Assembly: GCF_947501385.1 (NCBI RefSeq)
Contig: NZ_CANMVP010000008.1
Location: forward strand, 1-64,000
Direction: 5' to 3'
Length of the DNA stretch: 64,000 bases
Origin: an uncultured Polaribacter sp.
GTDB taxonomy: Bacteria > Bacteroidota > Bacteroidia > Flavobacteriales > Flavobacteriaceae
Under the pieces are notes generated by a model. The model worked only from the letters and a program-made list of their open reading frames with translations. It did not search any database and had not been told where the DNA came from. Positions 8,138 through 17,060 of the stretch are shown one piece after another. Both the position numbers and the translations under genes were made by a program. Positions within the stretch are counted from its first letter, which is position 1, and every line of letters starts with the position of its first letter.

Positions 8138-8446
8138 TTATCCAGCTGCTACCATTGCAATAAACCATGCCAAACCTGCACCAATTGTACTAACCACCAG
8201 AATGGCAGAATATAGAATCCAACCTGCCATTTTATAGAATATATTCGGATGCTTTTTTAATCTCTCGGCTAAATTAGGGTTCTCTTTTTCATAGATAGCT
8301 TCCTTTACTCTTTTTTCTTTTCCTGCTTCAGCTCTAATTTCTCTCTTTTTTTTGTGAGAAATGAGTGTATTACAATTGGTGCAATATTCTTTATTCGTAT
8401 TAAAAACACCACAATTGGGGCATTTTACCATTCTTTTAGTTGCCAT
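8138..8446 (-). CDS. zinc-ribbon membrane protein of unknown function
   Basis: A 102-residue protein. The N-terminus has two CxxC knuckles (CPNCGVFNTNKEYCTNCN) forming a treble-clef/zinc-ribbon, followed by a highly basic KKKREIR segment, an acidic-basic helix, and one long hydrophobic helix or hairpin (about 70-100). It may be a cytoplasmic zinc domain anchored in the inner membrane. It starts 2 bases after the type II NADH dehydrogenase stop codon, so it is probably co-transcribed. Function unknown. Confidence 0.65.
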   Translation of the reverse strand: MATKRMVKCPNCGVFNTNKEYCTNCNTLISHKKKREIRAEAGKEKRVKEAIYEKENPNLAERLKKHPNIFYKMAGWILYSAILVVSTIGAGLAWFIAMVAAG

Positions 8447-8448
8447 AT

Positions 8449-9744
8449 TTATATTTTAAAAGAATATTTATTTTTATTCTTGTAAGGTCGAATAATCAAA
8501 CGGGTTTCTCGATCGAAACGAATGTAATTGTAGACCCAATTTAGAAATACAATTGCTCTGTTTCTAAATCCTATTAAAGAAAATAAATGGACAAACATCC
8601 AAACAAACCAAGCAAAAACTCCTTGAAATTTCCAGTTTTCTAAATCTACAACTGCTTTATTTCTGCCGATGGTTGCCATAGAACCCTTATCATTATACAC
8701 AAAAGGACGTTGCTCTTTATTCAAAAGCTTTGCTAAGATGTTTTTAGCAACTAATTTTCCTTGCTGTATTGCAGGTTGCGCCATCATGGGATGACCGTTG
8801 GGTGTTTTTTCTGAGGTCATGCAAGCCACATCACCAACTGCATAAATATTCGTATAATTTTTTACTTTGTTGAATTCATCCACTTTTATTCTTGCAGCGC
8901 GTTCAATAATACATTCTTCTTTTAAACCATCAATGGTTTCTCCTTTTACACCAGCTGCCCAAATAACCGTTTCTGCTTTAAAATAATCTTCTCCATTTGT
9001 GGTAACCGTTTTCCCATCATAGTCTAAAACGCGTAAGTTTTTCCAAACGTTTACGCCTAAATTTATTAAGAAATCTTCTGCTTTTTCAGAGGCTTTTGCG
9101 CTCATTCCTTTTAAAATTTCGCCAGAACTTTGTATCAAATTAATTTGCATTTGCCTAATGTCTAAATCTGGATAGTCTTTAGGTAAAATTCCTTTTTTCA
9201 TTTCTGCCAAAGCACCCGCCAATTCAACACCTGTTGGACCACCGCCCACAATAACAAAATTCATCAAAGCATTTCTTTCTTCAAAATTTGAAGTCAGCAA
9301 GGCCTCTTCGAAATTTTCTAAAACCAAGCTTCTAATATTTAATGCTTGTGGAACAGATTTCATTTCCATCGCATATTTTTCTACATTTTTATTTCCGAAG
9401 AAATTGGTTGTAGAGCCTGAAGCAATAATTAATTCGTCATATTCTAAGTTTCCAATGGAAGTTTTAAGTGTATTTTTTTCTGGTTGAATTTGAACTACTT
9501 CGGCCAATCTGAAATAAAAATTCTCAACATCATTAAAACGTTTTCTTAAAGGAAAAGCAATAGAATCTGGTTCTAAACCACCTGTAGCAACTTGATACAG
9601 TAATGGTTGAAACGTATGATAATTGTGTTTATCTATTAAGACAACTTGTAATTCTTGTTTTTCTAAACCTTTTGCTGCAGCTAAACCTGCAAAACCACCA
9701 CCAATGATTACAACTCTAGGAAAACTTGTTTGAGGAATGTTCAT
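8449..9744 (-). CDS. ndh: type II NADH dehydrogenase (FAD-dependent, non-proton-pumping)
   Basis: Membrane-associated flavoprotein that passes electrons from NADH to quinone without proton pumping. The N-terminal FAD-binding fold begins VVIIGGGFAGLAAAKGL, and the second dinucleotide fold (FVIVGGGPTGVELAGALAE) is near residues 160-180. The QPAIQQGK motif typical of NDH-2 quinone sites and a C-terminal hydrophobic amphipathic helix (FAWFVWMFVHLFSLIGF) for membrane attachment are present. The ATG at 9744 is chosen over a TTG 42 bases upstream because the Rossmann fold starts shortly after it. First gene of a run continuing with the zinc-ribbon and small membrane proteins. Confidence 0.9.
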   Translation of the reverse strand: MNIPQTSFPRVVIIGGGFAGLAAAKGLEKQELQVVLIDKHNYHTFQPLLYQVATGGLEPDSIAFPLRKRFNDVENFYFRLAEVVQIQPEKNTLKTSIGNLEYDELIIASGSTTNFFGNKNVEKYAMEMKSVPQALNIRSLVLENFEEALLTSNFEERNALMNFVIVGGGPTGVELAGALAEMKKGILPKDYPDLDIRQMQINLIQSSGEILKGMSAKASEKAEDFLINLGVNVWKNLRVLDYDGKTVTTNGEDYFKAETVIWAAGVKGETIDGLKEECIIERAARIKVDEFNKVKNYTNIYAVGDVACMTSEKTPNGHPMMAQPAIQQGKLVAKNILAKLLNKEQRPFVYNDKGSMATIGRNKAVVDLENWKFQGVFAWFVWMFVHLFSLIGFRNRAIVFLNWVYNYIRFDRETRLIIRPYKNKNKYSFKI

Positions 9745-9803
9745 ATTAGATGTTGCGTTTGAAATGTTTAGAAGTTTAGATTGCAAATTTACTGAAAAGG
9801 ATT

Positions 9804-10328
9804 TTATTTTTGAGCTCTTTTAATTTCTTGAAGTGTTTTATTTGAGTTTATAAATGCTGAAATGACTTTGATTTGTAATTTGTCTATTTCTAAATCAAAA
9901 TAGTTTGCCCATTTATCATCTTTAAAAAGATGATGTATTTGTTTTATTCTTTGTTGTGCCTCAGAAAATGAAAATAAATAATGTATTTGGTGCTCTTTTT
10001 TTGATTGAATTTTTGCTGTTTTTTCTTCGAAATTTACATCAATAAAAAATATTTTTTCGGTTGAATTGATTGGGTAGAAGTCGTTCCATTTTGCAAAACC
10101 AATGACTTTATCTTGGTTTTTGTAATTTGTTAATGCCATTAACTTCCACCTGCAATTGGCAACTCTTCCCCAATGATTTGATTTTCTGTAAACACCTTTG
10201 TCAGTATAAAAATAGGTGCTTTCAGACTTGCTTTTGTAGTTGGTGTTTTCTGGAAACTCAAAATGATCAATTTGTTGGAATTCACAAAAAGTATGCTTGA
10301 AGAAGTTGGTTTGATTGTAGGTTTTCAA
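9804..10328 (-). CDS. conserved hypothetical protein
   Basis: A 174-residue soluble protein without signal peptide or membrane segment, rich in aromatic and charged residues (FYTDKGVYRKSNHWGRVANCRWKL near residues 40-65). It follows the phosphoesterase gene by 5 bases on the same strand and precedes ndh by about 60 bases. I do not recognise a domain. Codon use matches its neighbours, so it is likely a real gene. Confidence 0.6.
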   Translation of the reverse strand: MKTYNQTNFFKHTFCEFQQIDHFEFPENTNYKSKSESTYFYTDKGVYRKSNHWGRVANCRWKLMALTNYKNQDKVIGFAKWNDFYPINSTEKIFFIDVNFEEKTAKIQSKKEHQIHYLFSFSEAQQRIKQIHHLFKDDKWANYFDLEIDKLQIKVISAFINSNKTLQEIKRAQK

Positions 10329-10333
10329 TATAA

Positions 10334-11221
10334 TTATTTAAGTACGAGTTTCCTTGAAGGCTCTCTATAAAATCCATTTATAGTAACAGTGTCTTTATCA
10401 AAATTAACGGTTGCAAATGCTGAGGTGTTTTCTGTATCTACCATTCCTTTAAAAGTTAAATAATGTACATTATCTACTTCTTGATATGCACCTGCATGGT
10501 TATGTCCATTAAAAAATAGTTTTACATTTTTATACGGTTTTATAACAGACAAAAATTGCGCCCTATTCCAAATAGTATGTTGATCGATAGGGAAAATAGG
10601 AAAATGACAGTAGAAAGCTACTTTTTGGTTTTTTTCAAGAGCTTTATCTAATTCTTTTTGAATCCATTTTAATTGAGTATTGCTTAAAGCACCGTTCCAT
10701 TTTTTTACAAAAGGCAAATCTTTATCTTTTAATAAATCAAAAATTGAATCTGTTTGTTGTTTTTTAGTTTCGGTTAAAGCTCCATAAAAACTTAAATCGT
10801 TACCATCTAAAACTATAAAACGCCAATCATTTTCAATAAAACTATAATACCTATTTTTTATGTTTAGTTTTTTTAAGACCTCTTTTTTTAATGAATCTTT
10901 TACTTCAAAATCATGATTTCCTAAAACATGATAAGACGGCGATTTTAGATTTTGCCAAGTGGGTAATATACTATCTAAACTCTTAAAATTTTTATCAATA
11001 AAATCACCTAAATGAATGGTGTATTTTAAGGTGTCTTTATTTAAAGTTTTAACAGCTTCTTTCAATCTTTTAGGAGATTCCTTATAGTATCTGTCCCATT
11101 TAACGTCACAATTACAATATTGGCAATCTGAAATGACTCCAATTTTAAAAGAAGTGTCTTTTGAGTTTTGGCAAGATTGAATGCTAATTAAAATAGTAAT
11201 TAAGAATATTATTTTTTTCAT
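10334..11221 (-). CDS. lipoprotein metallophosphoesterase, ADPRibase-Mn-like
   Basis: A calcineurin-type metallophosphatase with all five metal-site blocks in order: GVISDCQYC, HLGDFIDKN, LGNHDF, FYCHFPIF and FNGHNHAG. The spacing and the DCQYC...WDRYYKESPKRLKEAV opening resemble the ADP-ribose/CDP-alcohol diphosphatase (ADPRibase-Mn) group. The ATG at 11221 gives a lipoprotein signal peptide with Cys at about residue 17 (LISIQSCQN), so the enzyme is probably anchored facing the periplasm. A TTG 9 bases upstream is less likely. Substrate is inferred from family resemblance only. Confidence 0.82.
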   Translation of the reverse strand: MKKIIFLITILISIQSCQNSKDTSFKIGVISDCQYCNCDVKWDRYYKESPKRLKEAVKTLNKDTLKYTIHLGDFIDKNFKSLDSILPTWQNLKSPSYHVLGNHDFEVKDSLKKEVLKKLNIKNRYYSFIENDWRFIVLDGNDLSFYGALTETKKQQTDSIFDLLKDKDLPFVKKWNGALSNTQLKWIQKELDKALEKNQKVAFYCHFPIFPIDQHTIWNRAQFLSVIKPYKNVKLFFNGHNHAGAYQEVDNVHYLTFKGMVDTENTSAFATVNFDKDTVTINGFYREPSRKLVLK

Positions 11222-11310
11222 CGGATTCAAAAATAGTCAAAATTATAGAATTTAAATAAGGGTATAAGAAAACGCAACCAACTTAATGATTGCGTTTTAA
11301 CTTTTTTAGA

Positions 11311-12267
11311 GATCCCGCTTTTCAGCGGGATAAATTCAATTGCGTATTTTGTAAAAACAAAATACTATTTTATTTACTTTATTTTTTCGAAATCTATATC
11401 TTCAACATACTCATATTGGATGTTATAGGAGCGAAAAAAATCCCACTAAAAAAGTGGGATTTTAATCATTTATTTAAAGATTCCGTTTATCAACGGGATA
11501 AGCAATCCATAGAAAATTTTTAGTCTCTGTGCATACCTGTTTTCACAGGTATCAGCGATTCACGCAATAAAACTTATTGGTTCTCTGCTTTAAAATAGAT
11601 CCCGCTTTTCAGCGGGATAAATTCAATTGCGTATTTTGTAAAAACAAAATACTATTTCATTTACTTTATTTCTTCGAAATTTACATCTTCAACATACTCA
11701 TATTGGATGTTATAGGAGCGAAAAAAATCCCACTAAAAAAGTGGGATTTTAATCATTTATTTAAAGATTCCGTTTATCAACGGGATAAGCAATCCATAGA
11801 AAATTTTTAGTCTCTGTGGATACCTGTTTTCACAAGTATAAGCAATTCACGCAATAAAACTTATTGGTTCTCTGCTTTAAAATAGATCCCGCTTTTCAGC
11901 GGGATAAATTCAATTGCGTATTTTGTAAAAACAAAATACTATTTCATTTACTTTATTTCTTCGAAATCTATATCTTCAACATACTCATATTGGATGTTAT
12001 AGGAACGAAAAAAATCCCACTAAAAAAGTGGGATTTTAATAATTTATTTAAAGATTCTGTATTTCAACGGGATAAGCAATCCATAGAAAATTTTTAGTCT
12101 CTGTGGATACCTGTTTTCACAGGTATCAGCGATTCACGCAATAAAACTTATTGGTTCTCTGCTTTAAAATAGATCCCGCTTTTCAGCGGGATAAATTCAA
12201 TTACGTATTTTGTAAAAACAAAATACTATTTCATTTACTTTACTTCTTCGAAATCTACATCTTCTAC
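11311..12267. repeat. 287-bp tandem repeat array abutting the 3' end of dnaK
   Basis: Three full units begin GATCCCGC at 11311, 11598 and 11885, exactly 287 bp apart. A fourth partial unit starts at 12172 and runs into the last ~30 bp of dnaK. Each full unit contains, on the minus strand, a decayed DnaK-like tail (VEDIDFEEIK or variants) with a stop, a hairpin of GTATTTTGT/ACAAAATAC, the hairpin GATCCCGC/GCGGGAT, an inverted ATACCTG/CAGGTAT pair, and a terminator-like AAAATCCCAC/GTGGGATTTT stem with a T run. The hairpin arms are almost invariant, while the coding-like tail differs between copies. The four plus-strand reading frames over the units are artefacts of the repetition. Confidence 0.93.
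12172..12226 (-). terminator. dnaK terminator hairpins
   Basis: Just after the dnaK stop codon, reading leftwards, come the stem GTATTTTGT/ACAAAATAC and then ATCCCGCTGAAAAGCGGGAT followed by a T-rich run. The second is a compact GC-rich hairpin suited to intrinsic termination. Both are the dnaK-proximal copies of hairpins repeated in the tandem array. Confidence 0.6.
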
Positions 12268-14142
12268 ATTGTCTCCTTGTGCATCACTTGCTTCAGGTTC
12301 ACCTTGCTGTGCTGCTTCAGGATTTGCTCCTTCAGCACCACCTTGTGCAGCATACATCTCTTCAGAGGCAACTTTCCAAGCTTCGTTAATGGTTGCTAAT
12401 GCAGTGTCAATTTGCGCTAAATCTTTAGATTCATGTGCCGCTTTTAACTCTACTAAAGCAGCTTCAATTGGTTTTTTCTTATCATCAGATAATTTATCAC
12501 CAAATTCTGTTAATTGCTTTTCTGTTTGAAAAATCATAGAATCTGCTTCGTTGATTTTTTCTGCAGTTTCTTTGGCAATTTTATCAGCGTCAGCATTTGC
12601 TTCTGCATCTTTTCTCATTTTTTCGATTTCTTCTTCAGATAAACCAGAAGAAGCTTCAATTCTAATTTCATGAGATTTATTGGTTCCTTTATCTAAAGCA
12701 GAAACTTTAATGATACCATTCGCATCAATATCAAAAGTTACTTCTACTTGAGGAACTCCTCTTTGTGCTGGAGGTAAACCATCTAAATGGAAACGTCCAA
12801 TAGTGTTATTATCTGCTGCCATAGCTCTTTCACCTTGTAAAACGTGAATTTCTACGGATGGCTGATTGTCTACTGCTGTAGAAAATACTTGCGATTTTTT
12901 TGTTGGAATGGTTGTGTTTGCATCAATTAATTTTGTAAAAACATTCCCCATTGTTTCAATACCTAAAGATAAAGGTGTAACGTCTAATAATAATACATCT
13001 TTTACATCTCCAGATAAAACGCCACCTTGAATTGCAGCTCCTAAAGCAACAACTTCATCAGGATTTACACCTTTACTTGGTGCTTTTTTAAAGAATTTTT
13101 CAACCGCTTCTTGTACAGCAGGTATTCTTGTAGAACCACCAACTAAAACAATTTCATCTATATCAGAGATTGTTAAGTCTGCATTTTTTAATGCTGTTTC
13201 ACAAGGCTCTATGGTTCTTTTTATTAAATCGTCAATTAATTGCTCAAACTTAGCTCTAGACAAGGTTCTCACCAAGTGTTTTGGTCCACTAGCAGTAGCA
13301 GTTACATAAGGCAAGTTAATTTCTGTAGAAGCAGAAGAAGATAATTCAATCTTTGCTTTTTCAGCAGCTTCTTTTAAACGTTGTAAAGACATTGGGTCTT
13401 TACGTAAGTCTAAACCTTCATCTGCATTAAATTCGTCAGCCAACCAATTAATAATTCTTTCATCAACATCATCTCCACCTAAATGTGTATCACCATCTGT
13501 TGCCAATACTTCAAAAACACCATCTCCTAATTCTAAGATAGAAACATCATGTGTTCCACCACCAAAATCAAAAACAACAATTTTCTTATCGTCATGAGAT
13601 TTGTCTAATCCGTACGCTAATGCAGCTGCTGTAGGTTCGTTTATAATTCTTTTTACTTGTAAACCTGCAATTTCACCAGCTTCTTTTGTAGCTTGTCTTT
13701 GTGCATCGTTAAAGTATGCAGGTACAGTAATTACTGCTTCAGTAACATCCGTTCCTAAATAATCTTCAGCAGTTTTTTTCATTTTCTGTAACACCATTGC
13801 AGAAATTTCTTGTGGTGTGTATAAACGACCATCAATATCTACTCTTGGTGTATCATTGTCTCCTTTTACTACTTTATAAGGTACTCTTTTTACCTCTTTT
13901 GTAGATTCAGAAAATTTATTCCCCATAAAACGTTTGATAGAATACACTGTTTTTGTTGGGTTTGTTACTGCTTGTCTTTTTGCAGGATCACCAATTTTAC
14001 GTTCTCCACCTTCTACGAAAGCTACAATAGATGGTGTAGTTCTTTTTCCTTCCGCATTAGGAATTACAACTGGCTCATTACCTTCCATTACAGAGACACA
14101 AGAGTTTGTTGTTCCTAAATCGATTCCTATAATTTTACTCAT
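12235..14142 (-). CDS. dnaK: chaperone DnaK (Hsp70)
   Basis: ATP-dependent cytosolic chaperone for folding and heat-shock recovery, working with DnaJ and GrpE (neither is in this window). The 635-residue length is normal. The nucleotide-binding domain (about 1-385) has [30 protein letters not shown] and [14 protein letters not shown]; the substrate-binding domain follows ([16 protein letters not shown] at ~390), then the helical lid and a low-complexity Gly/Ala/Gln/Glu tail. The HDVS residues replace the commoner FDVS after FGGGT. It ends in [11 protein letters not shown], the Bacteroidetes version of the acidic tail. Decayed copies of this tail lie in the tandem array downstream. A sigma54-like promoter lies upstream. 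Confidence 0.97.
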   Translation of the reverse strand: MSKIIGIDLGTTNSCVSVMEGNEPVVIPNAEGKRTTPSIVAFVEGGERKIGDPAKRQAVTNPTKTVYSIKRFMGNKFSESTKEVKRVPYKVVKGDNDTPRVDIDGRLYTPQEISAMVLQKMKKTAEDYLGTDVTEAVITVPAYFNDAQRQATKEAGEIAGLQVKRIINEPTAAALAYGLDKSHDDKKIVVFDFGGGTHDVSILELGDGVFEVLATDGDTHLGGDDVDERIINWLADEFNADEGLDLRKDPMSLQRLKEAAEKAKIELSSSASTEINLPYVTATASGPKHLVRTLSRAKFEQLIDDLIKRTIEPCETALKNADLTISDIDEIVLVGGSTRIPAVQEAVEKFFKKAPSKGVNPDEVVALGAAIQGGVLSGDVKDVLLLDVTPLSLGIETMGNVFTKLIDANTTIPTKKSQVFSTAVDNQPSVEIHVLQGERAMAADNNTIGRFHLDGLPPAQRGVPQVEVTFDIDANGIIKVSALDKGTNKSHEIRIEASSGLSEEEIEKMRKDAEANADADKIAKETAEKINEADSMIFQTEKQLTEFGDKLSDDKKKPIEAALVELKAAHESKDLAQIDTALATINEAWKVASEEMYAAQGGAEGANPEAAQQGEPEASDAQGDNVEDVDFEEVK

Positions 14143-14192
14143 AATTTTTATTTTATAATTTAAATTCGTTTTTCAATTTTACAGTTACAATT

Positions 14193-14209
14193 AGTCAAAC
14201 TGTGTGCCA
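14193..14209 (-). promoter_or_regulatory. sigma54-like -24/-12 promoter of dnaK
   Basis: Minus strand reads TGGCAC-N5-TTGACT, matching the sigma54 pattern TGGCAC-N5-TTGCW except for A instead of C in the -12 box. It lies about 50 bp upstream of the dnaK start. No CIRCE element was seen. Spacing fits the sigma54 class, but use of this site is inference. Confidence 0.45.
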
Positions 14210-14227
14210 ACCGTTTTTTTTATTGTA

Positions 14228-14278
14228 AAATGTCAGTTTTAAAAACATAAATAAATTAAATTATGACATATTGACATA
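14228..14278 (-). promoter_or_regulatory. TGTCA-box cluster upstream of dnaK
   Basis: Minus strand has TATGTCAATATGTCA at 14264-14278, a direct repeat of ATATGTCA with a 9-bp period, and the plus strand has TGTCAG at 14231-14236. The cluster sits 20-70 bp upstream of the sigma54-like promoter, where an activator could bind. Role is inferred from position. Confidence 0.35.
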
Positions 14279-14332
14279 ATTAGTTTCTAATTCATTGCAG
14301 AGAAGAATAGCTGAAATAGCAAATTATTTTCT

Positions 14333-14340
14333 TATATTTG
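14333..14340 (+). promoter_or_regulatory. Bacteroidetes -7 box (TATATTTG) for the DUF2853 gene
   Basis: TATATTTG fits the TAnnTTTG consensus of the primary sigma factor of Bacteroidetes and lies about 50 bp before the start codon. The -33 region about 19 bp upstream reads CTG rather than TTG, so the promoter is only partly canonical. Confidence 0.45.
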
Positions 14341-14392
14341 GATAGTTCTTTTTAGAATTAACATTTTATATAAACTCTTAAACCTAAAAAAC

Positions 14393-14734
14393 ATGAGTAA
14401 ATTCGATGAAAAAGTAGCATTATACAAGAAATTTATGGACGATAGAGATTTTCGTTCCAATTCAGATTTATTAGCCGCTGTTACAAAAGGTCTCGGCCCA
14501 TCAATCTATAAAGCAGATGCAGAAACTGTTTCTGGCTCTGATGCAAAAGAATTGGCAACTGTAAAGAATAACTTTTTAATCAAAAAACTAGGTTTAAAGG
14601 ATGGTCCAGAATTAGACGCTGGAATTAATGAAGTGATGGATCGTATTGGGAAATCTGAAAGAAAAAAATACAGAGCAGTAGTTTATTACATGCTGATGAA
14701 AAAATTTGATAAAGAATCTGTTTACGGTTTCTAA
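14393..14734 (+). CDS. DUF2853 family protein
   Basis: A 113-residue soluble, helical protein that matches DUF2853 over its length: MSKFDEKVALYKKFM at the N-terminus, LAAVTKGLGPSIYKADAETV in the middle, and the C-terminal YRAVVYYMLMKKFDKESVYG. Function is unknown. It stands alone, with its own -7 box upstream and a strong hairpin terminator downstream, and is divergent from dnaK. Confidence 0.85.
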   Translation: MSKFDEKVALYKKFMDDRDFRSNSDLLAAVTKGLGPSIYKADAETVSGSDAKELATVKNNFLIKKLGLKDGPELDAGINEVMDRIGKSERKKYRAVVYYMLMKKFDKESVYGF

Positions 14735-14760
14735 ATACATATCTTTTAAATTATATGAAA

Positions 14761-14788
14761 AAATCCAACTCATTGAGTTGGATTTTTT
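14761..14788 (+). terminator. intrinsic terminator after the DUF2853 gene
   Basis: AATCCAACTC and GAGTTGGATT form a 10-bp perfect stem with a tiny loop, preceded by an A run and followed by TTTTTA. It therefore reads as a rho-independent terminator on the plus strand. Confidence 0.85.
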
Positions 14789-14822
14789 ACATTTACAGCG
14801 TTTTACTTAATCATTTTTACGA

Positions 14823-16247
14823 ATGTCGCAATTTATTAGTGTTTTTGATATGTTGAAGATTGGCGTTGGCCCGTCAAGCTCACATACATTAGGTCCTTGG
14901 AGAGCTGCTGAACAATGGATTCAGAAATTAAAAGAAAATAAAAAATTTTATGTAATTGACGGTATTCAGGTTGATTTGTACGGTTCTCTTTCTTTAACAG
15001 GAAAGGGACATGCTACAGATTTGGCAATTCAGTTGGGTTTAAGTGGTGCAGATCCAGAATACATTCCGATTGAAAGTATTGCTTCCATTATTGATGAAAT
15101 AAAAAACAACCAACAACTTTTTTTCAATCAAGAAAGATTCGTCCCTTTTTTTAAAACCTCAATTATTTTTAATAGAGAGTTTTTACCTTTTCATGCCAAC
15201 GGAATTAAATTCACAGGATTTTCTAAAGGTGAAGAAATTTCTACCCAAAGATATTATTCTATTGGTGGTGGCTTTATTGTGCAAGAAAATGACCATTTAG
15301 AAGAGGAGATTGAAATCAATAAAAAGAATTTTCCATATCCTATAAATAGAGCCATTCGATTAGAAGAGTTTTGCGAACGTGACCATTTAGCAATTTCTGA
15401 AATTGTACTTTTAAATGAATTAGAGTTAAACTCGGCTGAATTTATAGACAAAGAATTGCATAGAATTTGGGACACCATGTTAGAATGCATGTATACAGGT
15501 TGTCATACACAAGGAATACTGCCTGGAGGATTGAATGTAAAAAGACGTGCTTTTGACACGCATCAGAAATTAATAAAAGATACGAGTTATACAAATCCTA
15601 AAGAATGGCTCACTGCCATACGAAGTACAGAGGTAAAATTTAGAGAAATTTTAAAATGGGTAAGTTGTTTTGCACTTTCTGTAAACGAAGTAAATGCAGC
15701 TTTGGGTAGAGTAGTAACCGCACCAACAAATGGAAGTGCAGGAGTAATTCCTGCAGTTTTAATGTATTATATGGTGATAGAAAATCACGAAGCTGATTTT
15801 AGTCATGTTAAAAAATTCTTATTAGTTGCTGGCGAAATTGGCAGTATTTTTAAGAAAAATGCTACAATTTCTGCAGCCATGGGAGGTTGCCAAGCAGAAA
15901 TAGGTGTTTCGTCTGCCATGGCAGCAGCAGCCTTAACAGAGTTGTTAGGCGGAACAGCAGCACAAGTATTGTCAGCCGCAGAAATAGCGATGGAACATCA
16001 CTTAGGTTTAACCTGCGACCCTATAGGAGGTTTGGTGCAAGTGCCTTGTATAGAAAGGAATTCTATGGGTGCAATAAAGGCAATTCACGCAGCAGAAATT
16101 GCTTTAGAAACAAACCCTAAAGAATCTTTGGTGCATTTAGATAAGGTAATTGATACGATGTGGGAAACGGCAAAAGACATGAATAAAAACTACAAAGAAA
16201 CTTCTGAAGGTGGTTTGGCAGTGACTGTAAGAATTGTTGATTGTTAA
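14823..16247 (+). CDS. sdaA: L-serine dehydratase (iron-sulfur, single chain)
   Basis: Deaminates L-serine to pyruvate and ammonia with a [4Fe-4S] cluster in the cytosol. At 474 residues it has fused beta and alpha parts. The N-terminus has the hallmark GVGPSSSHTLGPWRAA, the middle CHTQGILPGGLNVKRRA and PTNGSAGVIPAVL, and the C-terminal part MGGCQAEIGVSSAM and HHLGLTCDPIGGLVQVPC, supplying the cluster cysteines. It is monocistronic, between a terminator upstream and a bidirectional hairpin downstream. The start codon lies about 35 bp after the upstream terminator, so its promoter must overlap that stretch. Confidence 0.95.
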   Translation: MSQFISVFDMLKIGVGPSSSHTLGPWRAAEQWIQKLKENKKFYVIDGIQVDLYGSLSLTGKGHATDLAIQLGLSGADPEYIPIESIASIIDEIKNNQQLFFNQERFVPFFKTSIIFNREFLPFHANGIKFTGFSKGEEISTQRYYSIGGGFIVQENDHLEEEIEINKKNFPYPINRAIRLEEFCERDHLAISEIVLLNELELNSAEFIDKELHRIWDTMLECMYTGCHTQGILPGGLNVKRRAFDTHQKLIKDTSYTNPKEWLTAIRSTEVKFREILKWVSCFALSVNEVNAALGRVVTAPTNGSAGVIPAVLMYYMVIENHEADFSHVKKFLLVAGEIGSIFKKNATISAAMGGCQAEIGVSSAMAAAALTELLGGTAAQVLSAAEIAMEHHLGLTCDPIGGLVQVPCIERNSMGAIKAIHAAEIALETNPKESLVHLDKVIDTMWETAKDMNKNYKETSEGGLAVTVRIVDC

Positions 16248-16253
16248 ATAAAA

Positions 16254-16283
16254 ACCTAAAGATACTCGGGAGTATCTTTAGGT
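16254..16283. terminator. bidirectional hairpin between sdaA and proteorhodopsin
   Basis: ACCTAAAGATACT and AGTATCTTTAGGT form a 13-bp perfect stem with a CGGG loop between two convergent genes. An A run lies on the left, giving T's on the minus strand, so it fits termination of the rhodopsin transcript best. Confidence 0.7.
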
Positions 16284-16299
16284 ATAATTATAGCTAATT

Positions 16300-17034
16300 T
16301 TAAAGAGCAGGAGTTTTTTCTGAGCTTTGAATCGCTAAATTGTAAACAACCAAACCAAAACCAATCTTATTAATCGCATCACCAATATTATAAATAACAT
16401 TTAAATCGAATCCTCCGAACACACTTTCGTACCATCCTGGAGTTCCAGCCATATAACCAATTGGGTAAATTGCCCAACCAACTAATACGAACCAACATAA
16501 AGTTTTGTGTGCGCTTAATACTGCTCCGCCGGCTTTTACAGCTAGTTTTTTTGCAGTTCCAAACCAAATATCATACACAATTACAAAGTATGCTATACCT
16601 GAGATTAGACCCCATAGCCAAGCATTCTCTCTATCTATAGTTTCTCCAATATACCCTGTAACAAGCATAACTACCGATAAGAAGATTAGTCTCCACATCA
16701 TAGATCTTTTTGCGCCAGCTACTTTTAAAATCAAGTAAAACTCAACACACATTAAAGGTACTGTTAATACCCAATCTACGTAACGAAAGAAGGTTGGAGA
16801 TTCTACGTTTGAAGCCCAATAATCTCTCATATACCAATAATGTACTGCAGCTATAAAAGTAATAAGCCCAGAAACTAAAATTGATGTTCTCCATTTTTTA
16901 TCAAAACTATTCATTGATAAAAAGAAAAATACAGATGCAGCCATCATAGCCATGCATCCCACAAAAAAAGTAAATCCAACATAATCATCTGTAGCCATTT
17001 TAGCGACAGACAAAAAATTAATTGATAAATTCAT
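16300..17034 (-). CDS. proteorhodopsin (light-driven proton pump, DTE type)
   Basis: Seven-helix retinal protein that pumps protons out of the cell in light. Key residues: proton acceptor Asp87 with Arg84 nearby (RYVDWVLTVP), Thr91, proton donor Glu98 (the DTE motif of H+ pumps), His65 (AAVHYWYM) paired with the acceptor, and Schiff-base Lys223 (DAINKIGFG). The spectral-tuning position is Met95, which in flavobacterial proteorhodopsins goes with green absorption. Length 244 is normal. The adjacent divergent blh gene makes retinal. A perfect 30-bp palindrome lies between the two genes. Confidence 0.97.
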   Translation of the reverse strand: MNLSINFLSVAKMATDDYVGFTFFVGCMAMMAASVFFFLSMNSFDKKWRTSILVSGLITFIAAVHYWYMRDYWASNVESPTFFRYVDWVLTVPLMCVEFYLILKVAGAKRSMMWRLIFLSVVMLVTGYIGETIDRENAWLWGLISGIAYFVIVYDIWFGTAKKLAVKAGGAVLSAHKTLCWFVLVGWAIYPIGYMAGTPGWYESVFGGFDLNVIYNIGDAINKIGFGLVVYNLAIQSSEKTPAL

Positions 17035-17060
17035 ATTTAAAGAATTAAGTTAGTAAAAAA

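Noticed and set aside
11311..12267. CRISPR-like array
   Set aside because: The period is 287 bp, the whole unit is repeated, there are no unique spacers, and no cas genes are nearby.
11290..12399. Four plus-strand reading frames encoding almost identical 77-82 residue peptides
   Set aside because: They arise from the 287-bp tandem repeat, run through several hairpins, start at irregular codons, and the last one continues antisense into dnaK. They are not a real gene family.
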